64,000 nt of DNA from Verticillium longisporum (taxonomy: Eukaryota; Ascomycota; Sordariomycetes; Glomerellales; Plectosphaerellaceae): assembly GCA_019188255.1 (NCBI GenBank), contig JAETXT010000001.1, positions 4,712,001 to 4,776,000 on the forward strand, given 5' to 3'. Positions 1 to 11,351 of this stretch are shown here, piece by piece (position 1 is the stretch's first letter; the number at the start of each line of letters is the position of its first letter). The translations under genes and the position numbers were made by a program. The notes below the pieces were generated by a model. It saw only the letters and a list, made by a program, of their open reading frames with translations. It was not told where the DNA came from and did no database searches.

Positions 1-3000
1 GTTTCGTAGGCGAGGAGGATCTCGGCGCCCTCAATCTTGCGGAGGTAGAATCGCTGCGTGTCTGCTTCTGATTTGGTCGACACAAGCGGGTTGCAAATGC
101 CCGCGACATGGTTGCGGAATTCTTGCGCGTTGTCAATGATTTGTTGCAGAACTTCTTCCTCTTCCGGCTGGAAGGGAAGGTTGCTAATCTTGTCGGACCA
201 CGCAAGCAAATCCTCGAGCTTTGGCCGGGCGGCATCTCGCGGAACCTTTAGACGCCAATCGCAGATGGGGCAGGTATACTTGTCCTCGTCCTTGACCTTG
301 CCGCGAGCAATCTTGAGACACTTTCCATGGTACCTGAGTTCATTAGCCACATTAGACTTGCCGCGATGACGATAGAACACTTACCACTCATGACACAATT
401 CGCACTCGATCATCATGCCGGCCTCGACCTTGCGACAGATGCAAAACACTTCGCGCACACGAGAATCTTCGAAACGGCTGGCCCTCGCTTCCGGGCTTGC
501 TTCTCGCGATGCGGGTTCGGCTGGAGTCCGCGGCTTGTCGTTGACAATGTCGAAGCAATCCTGATTGCGCTCGAGAACATATTCCATGTGACTCTTGAGA
601 ATATGCAGAGGGGCGTTTGTCTTGCCGAATAGCTTCTTGCCCTCGCGCATCCAGTCCTCGTGACGCTTTTGCTCGCGACCGAGATCCAACGTACCGTTGG
701 GCTTCGAGTTGAGGTCTTCCAGCTTTCGCATGATTTCAGCCACTTCAGTGTATTTGGGTCGCTTGCGAATGTCGGGATGACGCGATCTCTCGGTCAAGTC
801 CATGATCTGGCGGTGGGCTTCCCGTTGCTTGTGCAGAATGGCATCCACAGCTGCAAGGGTCTCCTGAGAGACTGGCAGCGAATTGACCGTGACCTGCGTG
901 GAAAGGGCCTCCAACTGGGCGTAGTGCACAGCCTCCGCATAGATGAGTTCGCGCGCCTTCTTCTCCCATACCTGCCCGGCATGCATCTGGTCAAGATAGT
1001 AGGTCAGATGGTCGTTGTAGGATGGTATCCCCAGACGCTGGCCCTCTTTGATGAGCTCTTTGACCGCGTACAAATTGAGGACTGCGCTGCGGCCCCGGCG
1101 CGCCTTGTCGTTCCAGTTCAGCTGATCAAGGATACGCGACAGTCGGCCAACCTCGGGGATGTCAACATTGAAAGAGCGGCCCTCTTCGAGGAGCTCCTCA
1201 ATGACTTCTGCCGTGGCTGTGTGCAAGTGCTCCAACGCCTTGTTTGCATTCTTCTGGAACGTTTCGATGCCGTCGGCTCGCTCGCGCAGTTGAAGGATCT
1301 CAGGGCAGTCGAACCCAATGTGTTCCGCTTCTTGAAGCAGGCGGTAGATGTTGCTCACATCGCGCGCATCTCTTTCCTTCTGGTCCGCAACGGAACTCTT
1401 ACGATTCGTCAGGCCCTTGTCGCTCTTGCGCCGGTTCTGCTGCTTGCGCACAGTGTAATTTGTTGCCTCTTCGACCCACTCATTACATCGATCGACGAAT
1501 TCCCGCAGTAAAGGCAGCGAAACGAGATCGTAGGGAATGCGTTCGCCCTCGTGAAGGAGAGCACGCAAAGACTTGAGGGACGGTGTCGCCTCTTCCTCGA
1601 GCATCTTGTCGTACTTCTCCTCCCAGGCCTCAGGTGTGTGTGCCTTCTCCAACACCTTGGCGAAGGTTGCGGCGATAACATCTTCGGCCCTGCGATACAG
1701 GAGCACGTGTTGCTCACCAAGATAGCGCTGGGACTCGGGTACGTCGCAGCACGCATGTTGGCCGGCATGCAGCAGGCAAAGAATCTTGCCCGTCTTGGTG
1801 CACTTGAAGCGAGATAGATAGCTGAACGCCTTGCAGTAAGAGCAGAGGTAGTCATCCTCTAAAGGCAGGTCAGCTTCCTCAATCTCAAACGCAAGCGGGC
1901 AGTCACTGTTGTTGGCGCCCGTGAGACTGCACTTGTGCCCCTGCGACTGAACATGTTTCGAAATAAAGTCTGCTCGAGCTGCAAGCTCACGCTCGTGGAT
2001 GCGCTCAAGTGCTGGCGCTAGCCATTTTGCCGTCTGGATGGTCAGGCCGTTTGTTGCTGTTCCCTCGGCTGCCGTCCAGAGAAGTGCGTCGTGCGAAAAG
2101 CATGGCTGCTTTCTGAAGTCGCGAAGCCTGTTCACGCCGGAAAGACCAAACGGCTCCCAGTCGCAGGGGGCAAAGTTGACGGCCTCGTTGAAGTTGAAGC
2201 CGTGGTTAAAGCCAGCGTGATATGCCTGGGGGAAAGTAATGACAAATTGTCCGGCTCTCTGGTCCAATGCGAAGACCCTGACGCCAGCCTTCTTGAGTTG
2301 CTCCGGAGTCAGAAGTGTGACGAGCTGAAAGAGCAAATCCGGCTGTGTCTCGAACAGCTCAGGCACAGCCTCTCTCATCGCCGCCTCAAACTTTTCCGCG
2401 TCTTCCCCGGGAATGCCATACCACGTCTTCGTTGCGCCGAAGTGTTGGTAGTTGGCCGAGTACGCGTAGTGATCTTCGTTGTGCCAGCAGAAGGTTGAGA
2501 AAATCATGCCCACGTAGACCCAGGGAACCGTCATGCCCGAGATGTCGGACTTGATATGCCTAAACAAACTCTCAGGATGTAGTGGCAAGAGGTTCAGGTT
2601 CCAAGGATCGGTTGAGTATGGGTTCTTTGGATGCTTCTCGACGGTTGGGAAGCCAGAGCCATGTGTCGTACAGTGGATGTCGGCGCCATACTCGACCTCG
2701 ACCGTCTCTTCCATGTCCGCAACTAGGCGCCAGAACTCGGTTTCAACATCCTCCTCGGTAACTGGTCGGTGGCACTTGAGGACCGAATCGTACGGCATCT
2801 TTCGTTCGAAGAACCCTTGTTTGAAGTCGGCAGCCTTTTGTTGGAACTGACGAAGCGAATAAAGACCCCCCTCCAAATCCATACTGTCCATCGCCTACCA
2901 GACAGCGCGGACAGTTCCATTCGGGGTCGACTTTTTGCTTCAATGGGGGGTCCAAACATGAGCCGTGGTAAGCGTGATCACACGATTCGCATACGTGCAG

Positions 3001-4514
3001 AGGACCCGCCTCATCGGCCTTGCCACAAGTCTCACATTTCTCCCCAGGCGTTGAGTTCTCATCGCGTGGAGGTCTGGGCCCAGACGGTCGGAACAGAGAC
3101 ATGTGAGAGCCGGCCACTGTGGGCACGGCGTCCTTCTTGAGACGCTTGCTGCGCCTGCTGTTGGCACCATCGGCGTCTTCCTTGGGCTCGACCGGGTCCC
3201 GCTTGGCGGATTTGAGACTGTCGGAGCTCATCTGACGCTTGAGATTCGTTGCCGGCCCTAGGCCCGACGGACGGTACTCGGGGGTATTCTTCGCTGAGTT
3301 GATGGGGGTGCCAAATGCTCGCGGAGGAGTGCTCGTCGCATCGGCATTGGACTGGCGGTTAACGCTGGTGAAGCCCGAGTTTACCGCCGTGAAGCCCCCT
3401 GTGTTGATTGCCTTGAAACCAGATGAGACAGGTTGACTTTGTGGTGCTAGTGGTGTGTCGGACATGGGTGTGTCACGATCAGCCTCTTTCTTCGTGTTGA
3501 GTGTTGCTTGGAGCGCATCAGAGGCTTGCCGCGCAGGCGACTCGGCTCTGGCGCTGGACGGTGTGTTGACATTGGATGGCTTGAGTGGCGTGCCTGATGG
3601 ACTCGGGGTATAAGGTCCGCCGTTTTCGAGCTCGAGCTGCTGGTGAACGCCGGGCTTGGCCACTCGGAGGTAATCCTCGTACGGGCAGAGCCATTTTTGG
3701 TACGAGTTTTTGAGCGATGTCGACAATGAAGACATGATTTTGCCGCTGTATCCGAGATCACGGCCGATTTCAGCCCACTTCTTTCCCTTGCACACCTTTT
3801 CAAAGCCGCCACGCGCCTCCACAGCCTTCTTTAGCCGATAGAGGTCAAGTGGTTTCTTGTCAACATATGGTAAACGGTGCAGGTTGTTACCCTGCTGTTT
3901 GTGGAACTTGGCGAGCGCATCGAGGTAAGACATGTTGGCGCGTGTGCCTGCAAAAGTCAGTCGATGGAGCCTGTTGGGTGTGCGTGCCTTGGGAGGGCGC
4001 ATACTTCCTTCGACCGAGTTCAACTCCTGCTTGCGTGTCCTAAAGTGAAACCGCTACAAGGCTGGTCAGCAGTCGTCTCCCCGGTGTGAGCAACGCGACG
4101 TACTTCTGTGTCGATGGCGAACTCGGGATTCCACGAGTCGGGAGGAATAATCTTGCATAGGCCGAATTGCTTGGCCTCGGGCGTGATTTTTCGAATGTAT
4201 TCGAAAGGGTCCTTCCATTCCTCTTCGGTCGGACAGTACGTCGGCGCCTCCTCGAGTCCGTGTGGTCGGTTCTTCTTCTTCATCGGCTCTTTCGCAGCCG
4301 TCGGCTGACCGCGTCGCTCGACCGACGACAAGTCGAGTGGCAGGCTCGTCATGGAGCTCAGGGGGATCTGAGGGTTCGTCGGGTGGTATCCGTTAGAGTT
4401 GACCTGGCCGGCCTTCGTCTTGCCGGCACCGACAGCTGGAGACGCTCGCGAGCTCGTAGGCGCGCTTGCATTGCCTCCAGCAGCGACATTGCCAATGGTC
4501 GGCGCAGAAACCAT
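1..4514 (-). CDS. KDM5/JARID1-family histone H3K4 demethylase, 3' end beyond window
   Basis: Predicted nuclear Fe(II)/2-oxoglutarate histone demethylase. Domain order is that of KDM5: JmjN (about residues 86-130), ARID (about 160-270), a first PHD finger (CETCGK...WNCPRCL), JmjC, C5HC2 zinc finger ([13 protein letters not shown]), PLU-1-like helical region, then a second PHD finger (VFCICRK...CHEWYHGKC) near 260-440. JmjC keeps the iron ligands: H and E in CWHNEDH and the distal H in [10 protein letters not shown]. Exons are 4514-4104, 4053-385 and 333 to the edge; introns 4054-4103 and 334-384 have GT/AG ends. The start is the ATG at 4514, because an in-frame stop lies just upstream of it. 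Oddity: the frame breaks near 2870-2885, between PHD1 and JmjC, where the family has F-E-E-G-G and the DNA lacks two bases or has one extra. About 1,470 residues are visible. The family call is certain; intactness is not. Confidence 0.93.
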
Positions 4515-5271
4515 TGCGATTGTGTGGGGTGGCTGGAAGGGAGTTTGAGGTCGATCGCCGGACAACCGAGTCGCAGAGAGATCGGGAGACAAGGCAGGTT
4601 AGACGGTGGTCATGCGTGCGGCTATCGAGTGTTCAACTGAGTTGTCGCATGGTAGGGAGGTCGAAATCGTCACGTCGCCGAATTCAAGGTCACGCGGGAA
4701 AGGAGCCCTTGGGTCGTCCGAGGGGCGAGGGATGGAGGTGGAGAGCTGAAAGGGTTATTGTCAGGTCGGAAGGGTGGGAAAGTTATCTGGGTGTGCGGGT
4801 AAAGCTTAGCAAAAGGCTCGAGTGGGCGGCGGACAATGGCGGGTTCGCCAGCCCCCAAGGAAATCGCAGCGGTACTCGGGACAACTAGAAACTAACCTGT
4901 TGTTCCTCGACAGAACGTGCAGCGTGGAGGATGTCAGGACGTTGGGATGTCACGCACGGTGGGAACTCTGGCGCAGAAGACAAAATCGCTATGAGCACCA
5001 CCGGATCAAGGACGAGGGCGAGTCATGCACGGCCAAGTTTGGGTGTAGTGACAATCGAGGTGGGAGGTGCAGGAGGAAAAAGGTCACGACATTGACAGCA
5101 CAAGGGAACGGAATGGTGGGAGAGCAGGGTGGAGTGAAAGCGCCGACGTGAGATGGGCAGGTGCATCAGGCGAGGAAATGGGTTAGACAGATGGACGGAC
5201 AGAAAGACTGGCAAAAGCCGAGGGCAACGAACAGGCCCCCGGCAGATGGGGGCATGGCAGCATATCCCAGT

Positions 5272-5334
5272 CTACCTACCTACTAGCTGCCTACCTGCCC
5301 AAGGTACCTACCTAAGGTGAGGTAAGGTAGGTAC
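5272..5334. repeat. Cluster of ACCTACCT/AGGTAGGT motifs
   Basis: Short runs of TACCT on one strand are followed by their complements (AGGTA), giving imperfect inverted repeats over about 60 bases. The same motif recurs at other intergenic sites in the window, including 6501-6510, 9586-9594, 12123-12140, 32317-32367, 46530-46545 and 56483-56500. Function is unknown. Confidence 0.6.
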
Positions 5335-5875
5335 GAAACGGACGTGCCTTTCCCTGGCGAGCGCAGGGCCAGCGGCAGGTGTACATGTGTGAAGAGAGTA
5401 GGTGCAAGCAAGGTGGCAGGCAGAAGAGGCAAGTGTCTTATGGGTGGGTACCGAAAAGTACCGACCAACAGGCTGGGTTCAGGGTGCGCAGCAGTGTACT
5501 CGCAAGTCCTCGGAGGCTGTTGCGGAGTGAGGCAAGTGCGAGGGAGAGCGAGAAGAACGGAACGGAAGGGGCGACCAGGGACCCAAGGACCGCCCGCACC
5601 CGGATCTGAGGTTGCAAAATCCAACTGCATGTGGGTCCGCCTGGAACGTCAAGTCGCCAGTCTTCGACCACAGGCATGACTCGATCCGTCGCTTCGGCCT
5701 GGGTCAATCGACGGCGAGGTGTCGTGGGCGATGCATTGAATGATGCGATGGTCATTTGTTTCAACGCGCTTTGCATGGCTCTCTCTCGCTGGCCTGTATA
5801 ATCGATTATTTCGCGCGCAACCATGCGCATTGCGTTTGATTGATTGATGGAAGCAATCTCAACCACGCGACGCCC

Positions 5876-5900
5876 TTTTTTTTTTTTTTTTTTTTTTTTT
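5876..5900. repeat. T25 homopolymer
   Basis: Twenty-five consecutive T bases lie about 1.4 kb upstream of the KDM5 start. Such a run is nucleosome-poor in fungi, and its length is error-prone in sequencing. Confidence 0.9.
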
Positions 5901-6601
5901 CTCTACCTTCTTCTGAGAAGCGAGCCGTAGCGAGCCGCGCCATCCACACAATAACAATATTGACCTAAGGGCGATAGCAAAGGTGAGATACCAGACGTGC
6001 GTCTGTTTCTTCTTGCATAATCAAAGCAAAGAAGCACAGCCGTTTCCTCAAGTGCAGCTTCTCTGGGGGGGCGAAATCTTCGCCAATCGAACAGGACCCA
6101 TATGCCCTGGAATGTCGCTGCGACAAACCTCCAATTGTCGTGGATTCTCAGCGGTCAGACCAGCGAACGCCCCCCCGCCCCAAGCAAGGTCACGCCCCTC
6201 GCATGCTTTTTCCTGCCGGGTTGCGGGCCTCCACTCCAAAATCTGATATCCAGCGCCATCGGAGCAGGGGGTGAACACTAGTGGTACACCGACGAACCAA
6301 TCGAACATGCATGACGTTGGCGGCCAGCCCCATTTCTCTTAGCCTGCCTTGCCTGCCCACTCCCTTTCAGTGGACGACCCGATCGGGCGGCTTGACCGAG
6401 GGAAGTGTGTATGGTGGGCTGAGTCATGATCGTTTTGGCGTTTATGGTTCGACGTACCAAGGAGGCATGAGCAGAAGTGATACAAGCGTGTGCCGTAGCC
6501 TACCTAGGTAGGTGGGTAATGCATCGTATATTGGTGAAAGAGAAGCCATAGCTCGCTGGTCGGTCAACGTTCATGTGTTTCATACTTATGCTATCTGGGT
6601 A

Positions 6602-7636
6602 TCATGTCTTCGCTTGACGCTTCTTCTTGACCTTCAGAAGCTTGTCCACCTCGCCCTCGCCCCTGACTCGCAGCGACAGTTCCCTCATCAAGTCATCCCA
6701 CCGGACCTCACTCCTGCAGCACGGGCACGGCCCCGCCACGGGCAAAACAGCTTCCTCGCTGCTCTCCTGGGCCAGAAGATGGCGGCTCCAGCAGGACAAG
6801 TGTCCCGCGCCCTCGCAGCTGCCGTTCGAGCAAATGACGTGTAATCCCCTGCCATGCTCCAATGGTTCTTTGCAAACGACACACGCGCCCTCCCTCTCAA
6901 ACGTGACAATGGACCGTCCCTTTTCGACGAAATCCTTCATCGGCGCGTGGTCGAGAGGCAGCGCATGGACGCCCCAGTTCTCATCTGTGCTGGGAGCTGC
7001 CGTCAACGACTCTCCAGCTTCGCCAGCCGCCTCGGCGTCCGTCGCCATGGTTCCGCCAGGCCCAAAGTCCGTCAGGATCTGGAGGCCCTTCCTGACCGGC
7101 TTCTCAGCAGCGGCACAGCTGCCCTCCCACGCCTTGTGCGCCGTCTTGACGAAAAAGTGCAGCTTCAACGGCCACCGCTCGAAGCTCGGCACGCGCAGCA
7201 GCAGGTGCAGGTTCGACATGATGGACGTGATGCCGGGCCGCGGACGCTTGGGGTGTCCATTCTTCTTGACGCCCGCGGCGCGCGAGATGCGCGACTCGCT
7301 CGGGATGTGTAGTGAGAGGTGCGGGTTCGTCAGCGCCCACCTACGTGGCCTGTCAGCTTTGCGGCTAGGGGGTTAGAGACAGAGAGAGGAAGGGACGCAC
7401 TCGAATTTCAGAGCGGCAATCATGCTGGGGAAGCCGGAGACGATGGCGATCATTTCCCACGGTCGCAGGCTGCTGCGCGACGTGCGGGCAGCGCCGCCGC
7501 GCGCGAGACCATTGTGCTGCTTGAGGCGGCGCGGCGGATTGGGGGTCGAGCCGATGTAGAGGGAGGCGTGGCGGACGGTGGAGCGCAGGATGTAGACGGT
7601 GTAAAGCGCGGGAATCGGCCTGGAAAGGACTGCCAT
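6602..7636 (-). CDS. SLX1: Structure-specific endonuclease catalytic subunit SLX1
   Basis: Catalytic subunit of the SLX1-SLX4 nuclease, which cuts branched DNA such as Holliday junctions and flaps in the nucleus. The N-terminus is a GIY-YIG (URI) domain: the VYILRS and LYIGST strands, the catalytic arginine in RRLKQH and the glutamate in ALKFEWAL. The C-terminus is the SLX1-type RING/PHD zinc domain (CVVCKEPL ... [13 protein letters not shown]). The call is 324 residues from two exons, 7636-7401 and 7340-6602. Intron 7341-7400 starts GTGCGT, ends TAG and falls inside the conserved E-W pair. The start is the ATG just before the first GIY-YIG strand. It lies in the same orientation as the SF3a60 gene, whose 3' end is 336 bases away. 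No frame problems were seen. Confidence 0.95.
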
Positions 7637-7972
7637 CGCGGCAAGCGAGTTCAGCTCATCCTGCTGTGCCTGTTTTGGGTCAAGTGATGGGGGGCGAGGT
7701 TGGTGTAGTCATCGTTGGCGGGGCGAAAGTGTCCCTTTGGGTCGCGTCCTCACGTCACCTGAAATGCTAGGCGCGTACAGCCCACAGCAGCAATCTGCAG
7801 GTGCTCAAACCTCGTGGCGAGCTTCAACGATTTGTCTTGTGCAACCTAGTTTCCCCTTTTTTGACATGGGACACATTCATATCTGGCTCGAACGCCTCCT
7901 GTTTGTAGGATAAGCCTGCATTATACTCATCTATGATACACCCCCAGTCCAGTCCACGAAGCCACTGCTCAG
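7637..7972. other. Short intergenic spacer, SLX1 upstream region
   Basis: 336 bases between the SLX1 start and the 3' end of the SF3a60 gene. No coding signal, repeat or RNA gene is visible; presumably it holds the SLX1 promoter and the SF3a60 3' leader. Confidence 0.6.
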
Positions 7973-9475
7973 TTACAACAAGCCCTGCTTCTGCAAATCA
8001 TAGTACACCTTCTCGGGCATGACATTGCCCTCGCCGTCCTCCATCTGCACGATGCTGCCGTCATCCACCTTGTTTTTCTTGGCTTCGCGCTGGATTTTCT
8101 CCCACAGATTCGTCGCTTGCTCGATGCTAGTGATGTCGCGGAACAAACTCGTATTCGTGATGCCGAGGCACCGCAGGCCGTGAACGTGCCGCGCTTCATT
8201 AAAGTGCTTGTCGAACGCCCTCCTGCCCATGTAGACGAAGTTGCCGCATATCTCACACGGGAACTCGACACCGAGGCCGTGCAACCTGTACAGCCAGTAG
8301 GGAATCGGCTTGCCATCCCACGAGAGGGGCAGCTTCAGCGGGTTGTAAATCTTTTCCTCGCCGTCGTCGTCCTCGCCGTCTTGGTCCTCTGTGCGCTCCT
8401 GCTGGTCGCCGCCGGACAGGCTCATCAGGTTGTCGAGCTCCTGCTGGCGCTCACGCTCCGTCATGCCCTGCTTGCGCTCGACGTTGACACGGGTGTCGTC
8501 TCGTTCCGTGCTCATGGCCGCCGCCAGGCGCTTCACTCTGTATTCTCGGTCGGCCACGGCGCGCTCCTTCAACCGCGTTGCCGACATCTTGGCACCGTTG
8601 CCGTTTGTGATTTCCTCCCCGTCTGCCTGCCGCGCTTGTCGCGCTGCTGCGGCCTTGATGTGTTTCCTTCCTGCCAAGTGTGCTTTGTGGACGTTTTCAT
8701 TCTTGAACTCCTTTTCGCAGTCTTCGCACCATATCGCATCGGGCGTGCTGGTCGTGTTTGCGCCATTTGCAGCGCCCTCGTTTTTCCATCCAGGGATCTC
8801 GTCCTTTTCCCAAGCCGCTTCAAAGTCCGTCTCGAAGCCTGCGAAGACCTTGTCGAGGTTTTCCAGAGGTCGTGTCCGTCTCATGAAGGATTCAAGGTAC
8901 GCTGACAAGTCACCGACGTATTTGAAGTATTGATCTGTCAGTTTATCGCCTCGTTTCAGGCCACCGGACCCTGGCGCAAAGTTGTCAAAGACCTCGAGGT
9001 ACTGCAGGTACGTCAAGCGCTTGACGTTGGGCAGGTTGAGATAGGCCTCGTGGGACGTATAGAGATCGAAGAAGCGCCCAAACGCCTCTTCACCAGAGAA
9101 CAGTGAGTCGACAATGTAGGGCATGGGCGCATCGCCGGCCTTTGTCGCCCGATACCGAGCTTCCAAGTTCTCCGCCTGTTCGTTGGGGTATTTGGCATGG
9201 TGATCGCGAACGCCTTTCAGCTGGTTATAAAACTGCTCAAAGGGGTCGCCAGTGCTGAGTTGCTGGATTTCCCGGGAGAGGTGACCGTCGGTGTCGCGGT
9301 AGAAATCGAGGAGCTTGGAAGATTGCGCCTGGATCTGGTCCAGCAACTGGGCGACTTCATGGTCGCGGTTCAATCGGTCGCGAATGTGCTTCGGTTCCTC
9401 ATCAATCCGTTCGGAGATGCCCTGTTCGAGCCGCTCGAGGTCCTCGTGGATGTATCGCTGCTCCTCCAAAACCAT
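7973..9475 (-). CDS. Splicing factor 3A subunit 3 (SF3a60/Prp9)
   Basis: U2 snRNP component needed for prespliceosome assembly; it bridges SF3a to U2 snRNA. It is a single 500-residue exon, the usual length for fungal SF3a60. The N-terminus is the helical SF3a60/Prp9 region (YIHEDLERLEQGISER). A C2H2 finger lies near residues 245-275 (WCEDCEKEF...HLAGRKH). The C-terminal Prp9 zinc domain is strongly conserved (FPCEICGNFVYMGRRAFDKH, with a following H in NEARHVHG). It ends at QKQGLL, typical of the family. The start ATG at 9475 is supported by the conserved MVLEEQRYIHEDLE beginning. It is divergently paired with the FAL1 helicase gene across 533 bases. No intron or frame defect was seen. Confidence 0.95.
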   Translation of the reverse strand: MVLEEQRYIHEDLERLEQGISERIDEEPKHIRDRLNRDHEVAQLLDQIQAQSSKLLDFYRDTDGHLSREIQQLSTGDPFEQFYNQLKGVRDHHAKYPNEQAENLEARYRATKAGDAPMPYIVDSLFSGEEAFGRFFDLYTSHEAYLNLPNVKRLTYLQYLEVFDNFAPGSGGLKRGDKLTDQYFKYVGDLSAYLESFMRRTRPLENLDKVFAGFETDFEAAWEKDEIPGWKNEGAANGANTTSTPDAIWCEDCEKEFKNENVHKAHLAGRKHIKAAAARQARQADGEEITNGNGAKMSATRLKERAVADREYRVKRLAAAMSTERDDTRVNVERKQGMTERERQQELDNLMSLSGGDQQERTEDQDGEDDDGEEKIYNPLKLPLSWDGKPIPYWLYRLHGLGVEFPCEICGNFVYMGRRAFDKHFNEARHVHGLRCLGITNTSLFRDITSIEQATNLWEKIQREAKKNKVDDGSIVQMEDGEGNVMPEKVYYDLQKQGLL

Positions 9476-10008
9476 GGTGTCGTCGGTTGCGTGCTGGGGG
9501 CAAGGCTGTGAGTGGTGTTGTAACGCGCCTCAAAAATTCGAGGCTACCAGTAGCGGAGAAGTTGCTGGCAGCGCGCCCCCCGACAGGTACCTAGGAGGCC
9601 CAGTGGACAAGGTTTAGCGCCGGCGCATCTGAATTTCCGGCCGAGGGTGCTCTGAAGTAGCCTGGAAAGCCGGCATGCGCAACCTCAGAGCTCATTCATG
9701 AAGATAAAGATGATTTTGAAAGATTCAGAGAGAGAAGCTTCCTCGTCATTATCAGCCAAGCAAGCCCATGTGTAAGTCACATCACTCTTGTTTGTCTGAA
9801 CCTTCTCAAAAGTGATGCTTGGGTATCAGGGTCAACATGCAGCAGTGACACTCATGAACTGGCCCGTGCGCTTCTTCCCAATCCAATTTTTTGGGTGGAG
9901 CCCTGGTTGTCGGCCTTGATCAAGCAATCGCGTTCCATCCAGTCTTGCGCTCTGCGTTCAACAACCTCATCACACCCAACCCCCCAAGACGCAACAACGA
10001 ACATCACC
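9476..10008. promoter_or_regulatory. Divergent promoter between SF3a60 and FAL1 genes
   Basis: The two ATGs face away from each other 533 bases apart, so this spacer must carry both promoters unless transcription starts inside a gene. It has an ACCTAGG motif near 9586. I saw no TATA element of note. The split between the two promoters cannot be placed from sequence alone. Confidence 0.55.
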
Positions 10009-11351
10009 ATGGCTGAAGGAAGCGGCATCGATAGGAAGGCGGAGGAGAGGATGGAATTTTCTACCTCCAAGGAGGTGACTGTCCATCCCACGTTCGAGTC
10101 GATGTCTCTCAAGGGTAAGCCGACTGTCAATGCCCCTTGCCAGGAGCACATCAAGCTCTTCCAGGCAACCTGCTAAAAATGCGTCCCCCCAGAGAATCTT
10201 CTCCGCGGCATCTATGCCTATGGTTACGAATCTCCCTCGGCCGTCCAGTCTCGCGCCATTGTCCAGGTCTGCAAGGGCCGCGACACCATCGCCCAAGCCC
10301 AGTCCGGCACGGGTAAGACTGCTACCTTCTCGATCAGCATGCTCCAGGTCATCGACACGGCCGTCCGCGAATCGCAAGCCCTCGTCCTGTCTCCTACGCG
10401 CGAACTTGCGACCCAGATCCAGTCCGTCGTCATGGCTCTCGGCGACTACATGAATGTTCAGTGCCATGCCTGCATCGGCGGCACCAACGTTGGCGAGGAC
10501 ATTCGCAAGCTGGACTATGGTCAACACATCGTGTCTGGCACACCCGGTCGCGTCGCCGACATGATCCGTCGCCGCCACCTGCGCACCCGTCACATTAAAA
10601 TGCTCGTTCTCGACGAGGCCGACGAGCTGCTCAACCGCGGTTTCCGGGAGCAGATCTACGACGTGTATCGCTACCTCCCGCCCGCCACCCAGGTCGTCGT
10701 CGTCAGCGCCACGCTGCCGTATGACGTCCTCGACATGACCACCAAGTTCATGACCGACCCTGTGCGCATTCTTGTCAAGCGTGACGAGCTGACCCTTGAG
10801 GGTCTCAAGCAGTACTTCATCGCTGTCGAGAAGGAGGACTGGAAGTTCGACACCCTTTGCGATCTTTACGATACCCTGACCATCACACAGGCCGTCATCT
10901 TCTGCAACACGCGCCGCAAGGTCGACTGGCTGACGGACAAGATGCGCGAGGCCAACTTTACCGTGAGCAGCATGCACGGCGACATGCCGCAGAAGGAGCG
11001 CGACAGCATTATGCAGGACTTCCGCCAGGGCAACAGCCGTGTGCTCATCTCGACCGATGTTTGGGCACGTGGTATCGACGTGCAGCAGGTCAGCTTGGTC
11101 ATCAACTACGATCTGCCGAGCAACCGCGAGAACTACATCCACCGTATTGGTCGTAGCGGCCGCTTTGGTCGCAAGGGTGTCGCCATCAACTTTGTTACCA
11201 GCGAGGATGTGCGTATCCTGCGTGATATTGAGTGTAAGTAAACCCTTTCTTTCGAAAGCGCAACGCGAGCTCATTGACTAACCATGGCCCAGTGTACTAC
11301 TCGACTCAGATCGACGAGATGCCCATGAACGTGGCCGATCTCATTTCTTGA
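10009..11351 (+). CDS. FAL1: ATP-dependent DEAD-box RNA helicase FAL1 (eIF4A-III type)
   Basis: Helicase of the eIF4A-III/FAL1 group, involved in 18S rRNA maturation in yeast and in the exon junction complex in other eukaryotes. Motifs seen: Q motif (SAVQSRAI), Walker A (AQSGTGKT), PTRELA, DEAD in [12 protein letters not shown], and the C-terminal ARGIDV and [13 protein letters not shown]. It has 401 residues and ends in the family terminus NVADLIS. Exons are 10009-10114, 10193-11233 and 11293-11351; introns 10115-10192 and 11234-11292 are GTAAG...CAG. The start at [10 protein letters not shown] follows CACC, a good Kozak context. It is FAL1 rather than translation-factor eIF4A because of FSTSKEV near the N-terminus and the eIF4A-III-like RNVADL-type end. 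A long antisense open frame here is a codon-usage shadow. Confidence 0.96.

Larger units (their letters stand above)
4515..6601. other. Gene-free stretch upstream of the KDM5 gene
   Basis: About 2.1 kb with no recognisable coding sequence; open frames here match no family I know. It should hold the KDM5 promoter and 5' leader, and the downstream region of the SLX1 gene. It contains a cluster of ACCTACCT/AGGTAGGT motifs, a 25-base T run and an isolated TACCTAGGTA palindrome at 6501-6510. Confidence 0.6.

Noticed and set aside
660..1511. 283-codon plus-strand open frame
   Set aside because: It lies fully opposite the KDM5 coding exon and has no family features.
5438..5866. 142-codon minus-strand open frame upstream of KDM5
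   Set aside because: Considered as a missed exon or a small gene; no family match, low-complexity ending and no splice link to KDM5.
9970..11274. 434-codon antisense open frame over the FAL1 helicase gene
   Set aside because: It mirrors a highly conserved plus-strand gene with GC-rich third positions; its translation has no domain and is a codon-usage shadow.
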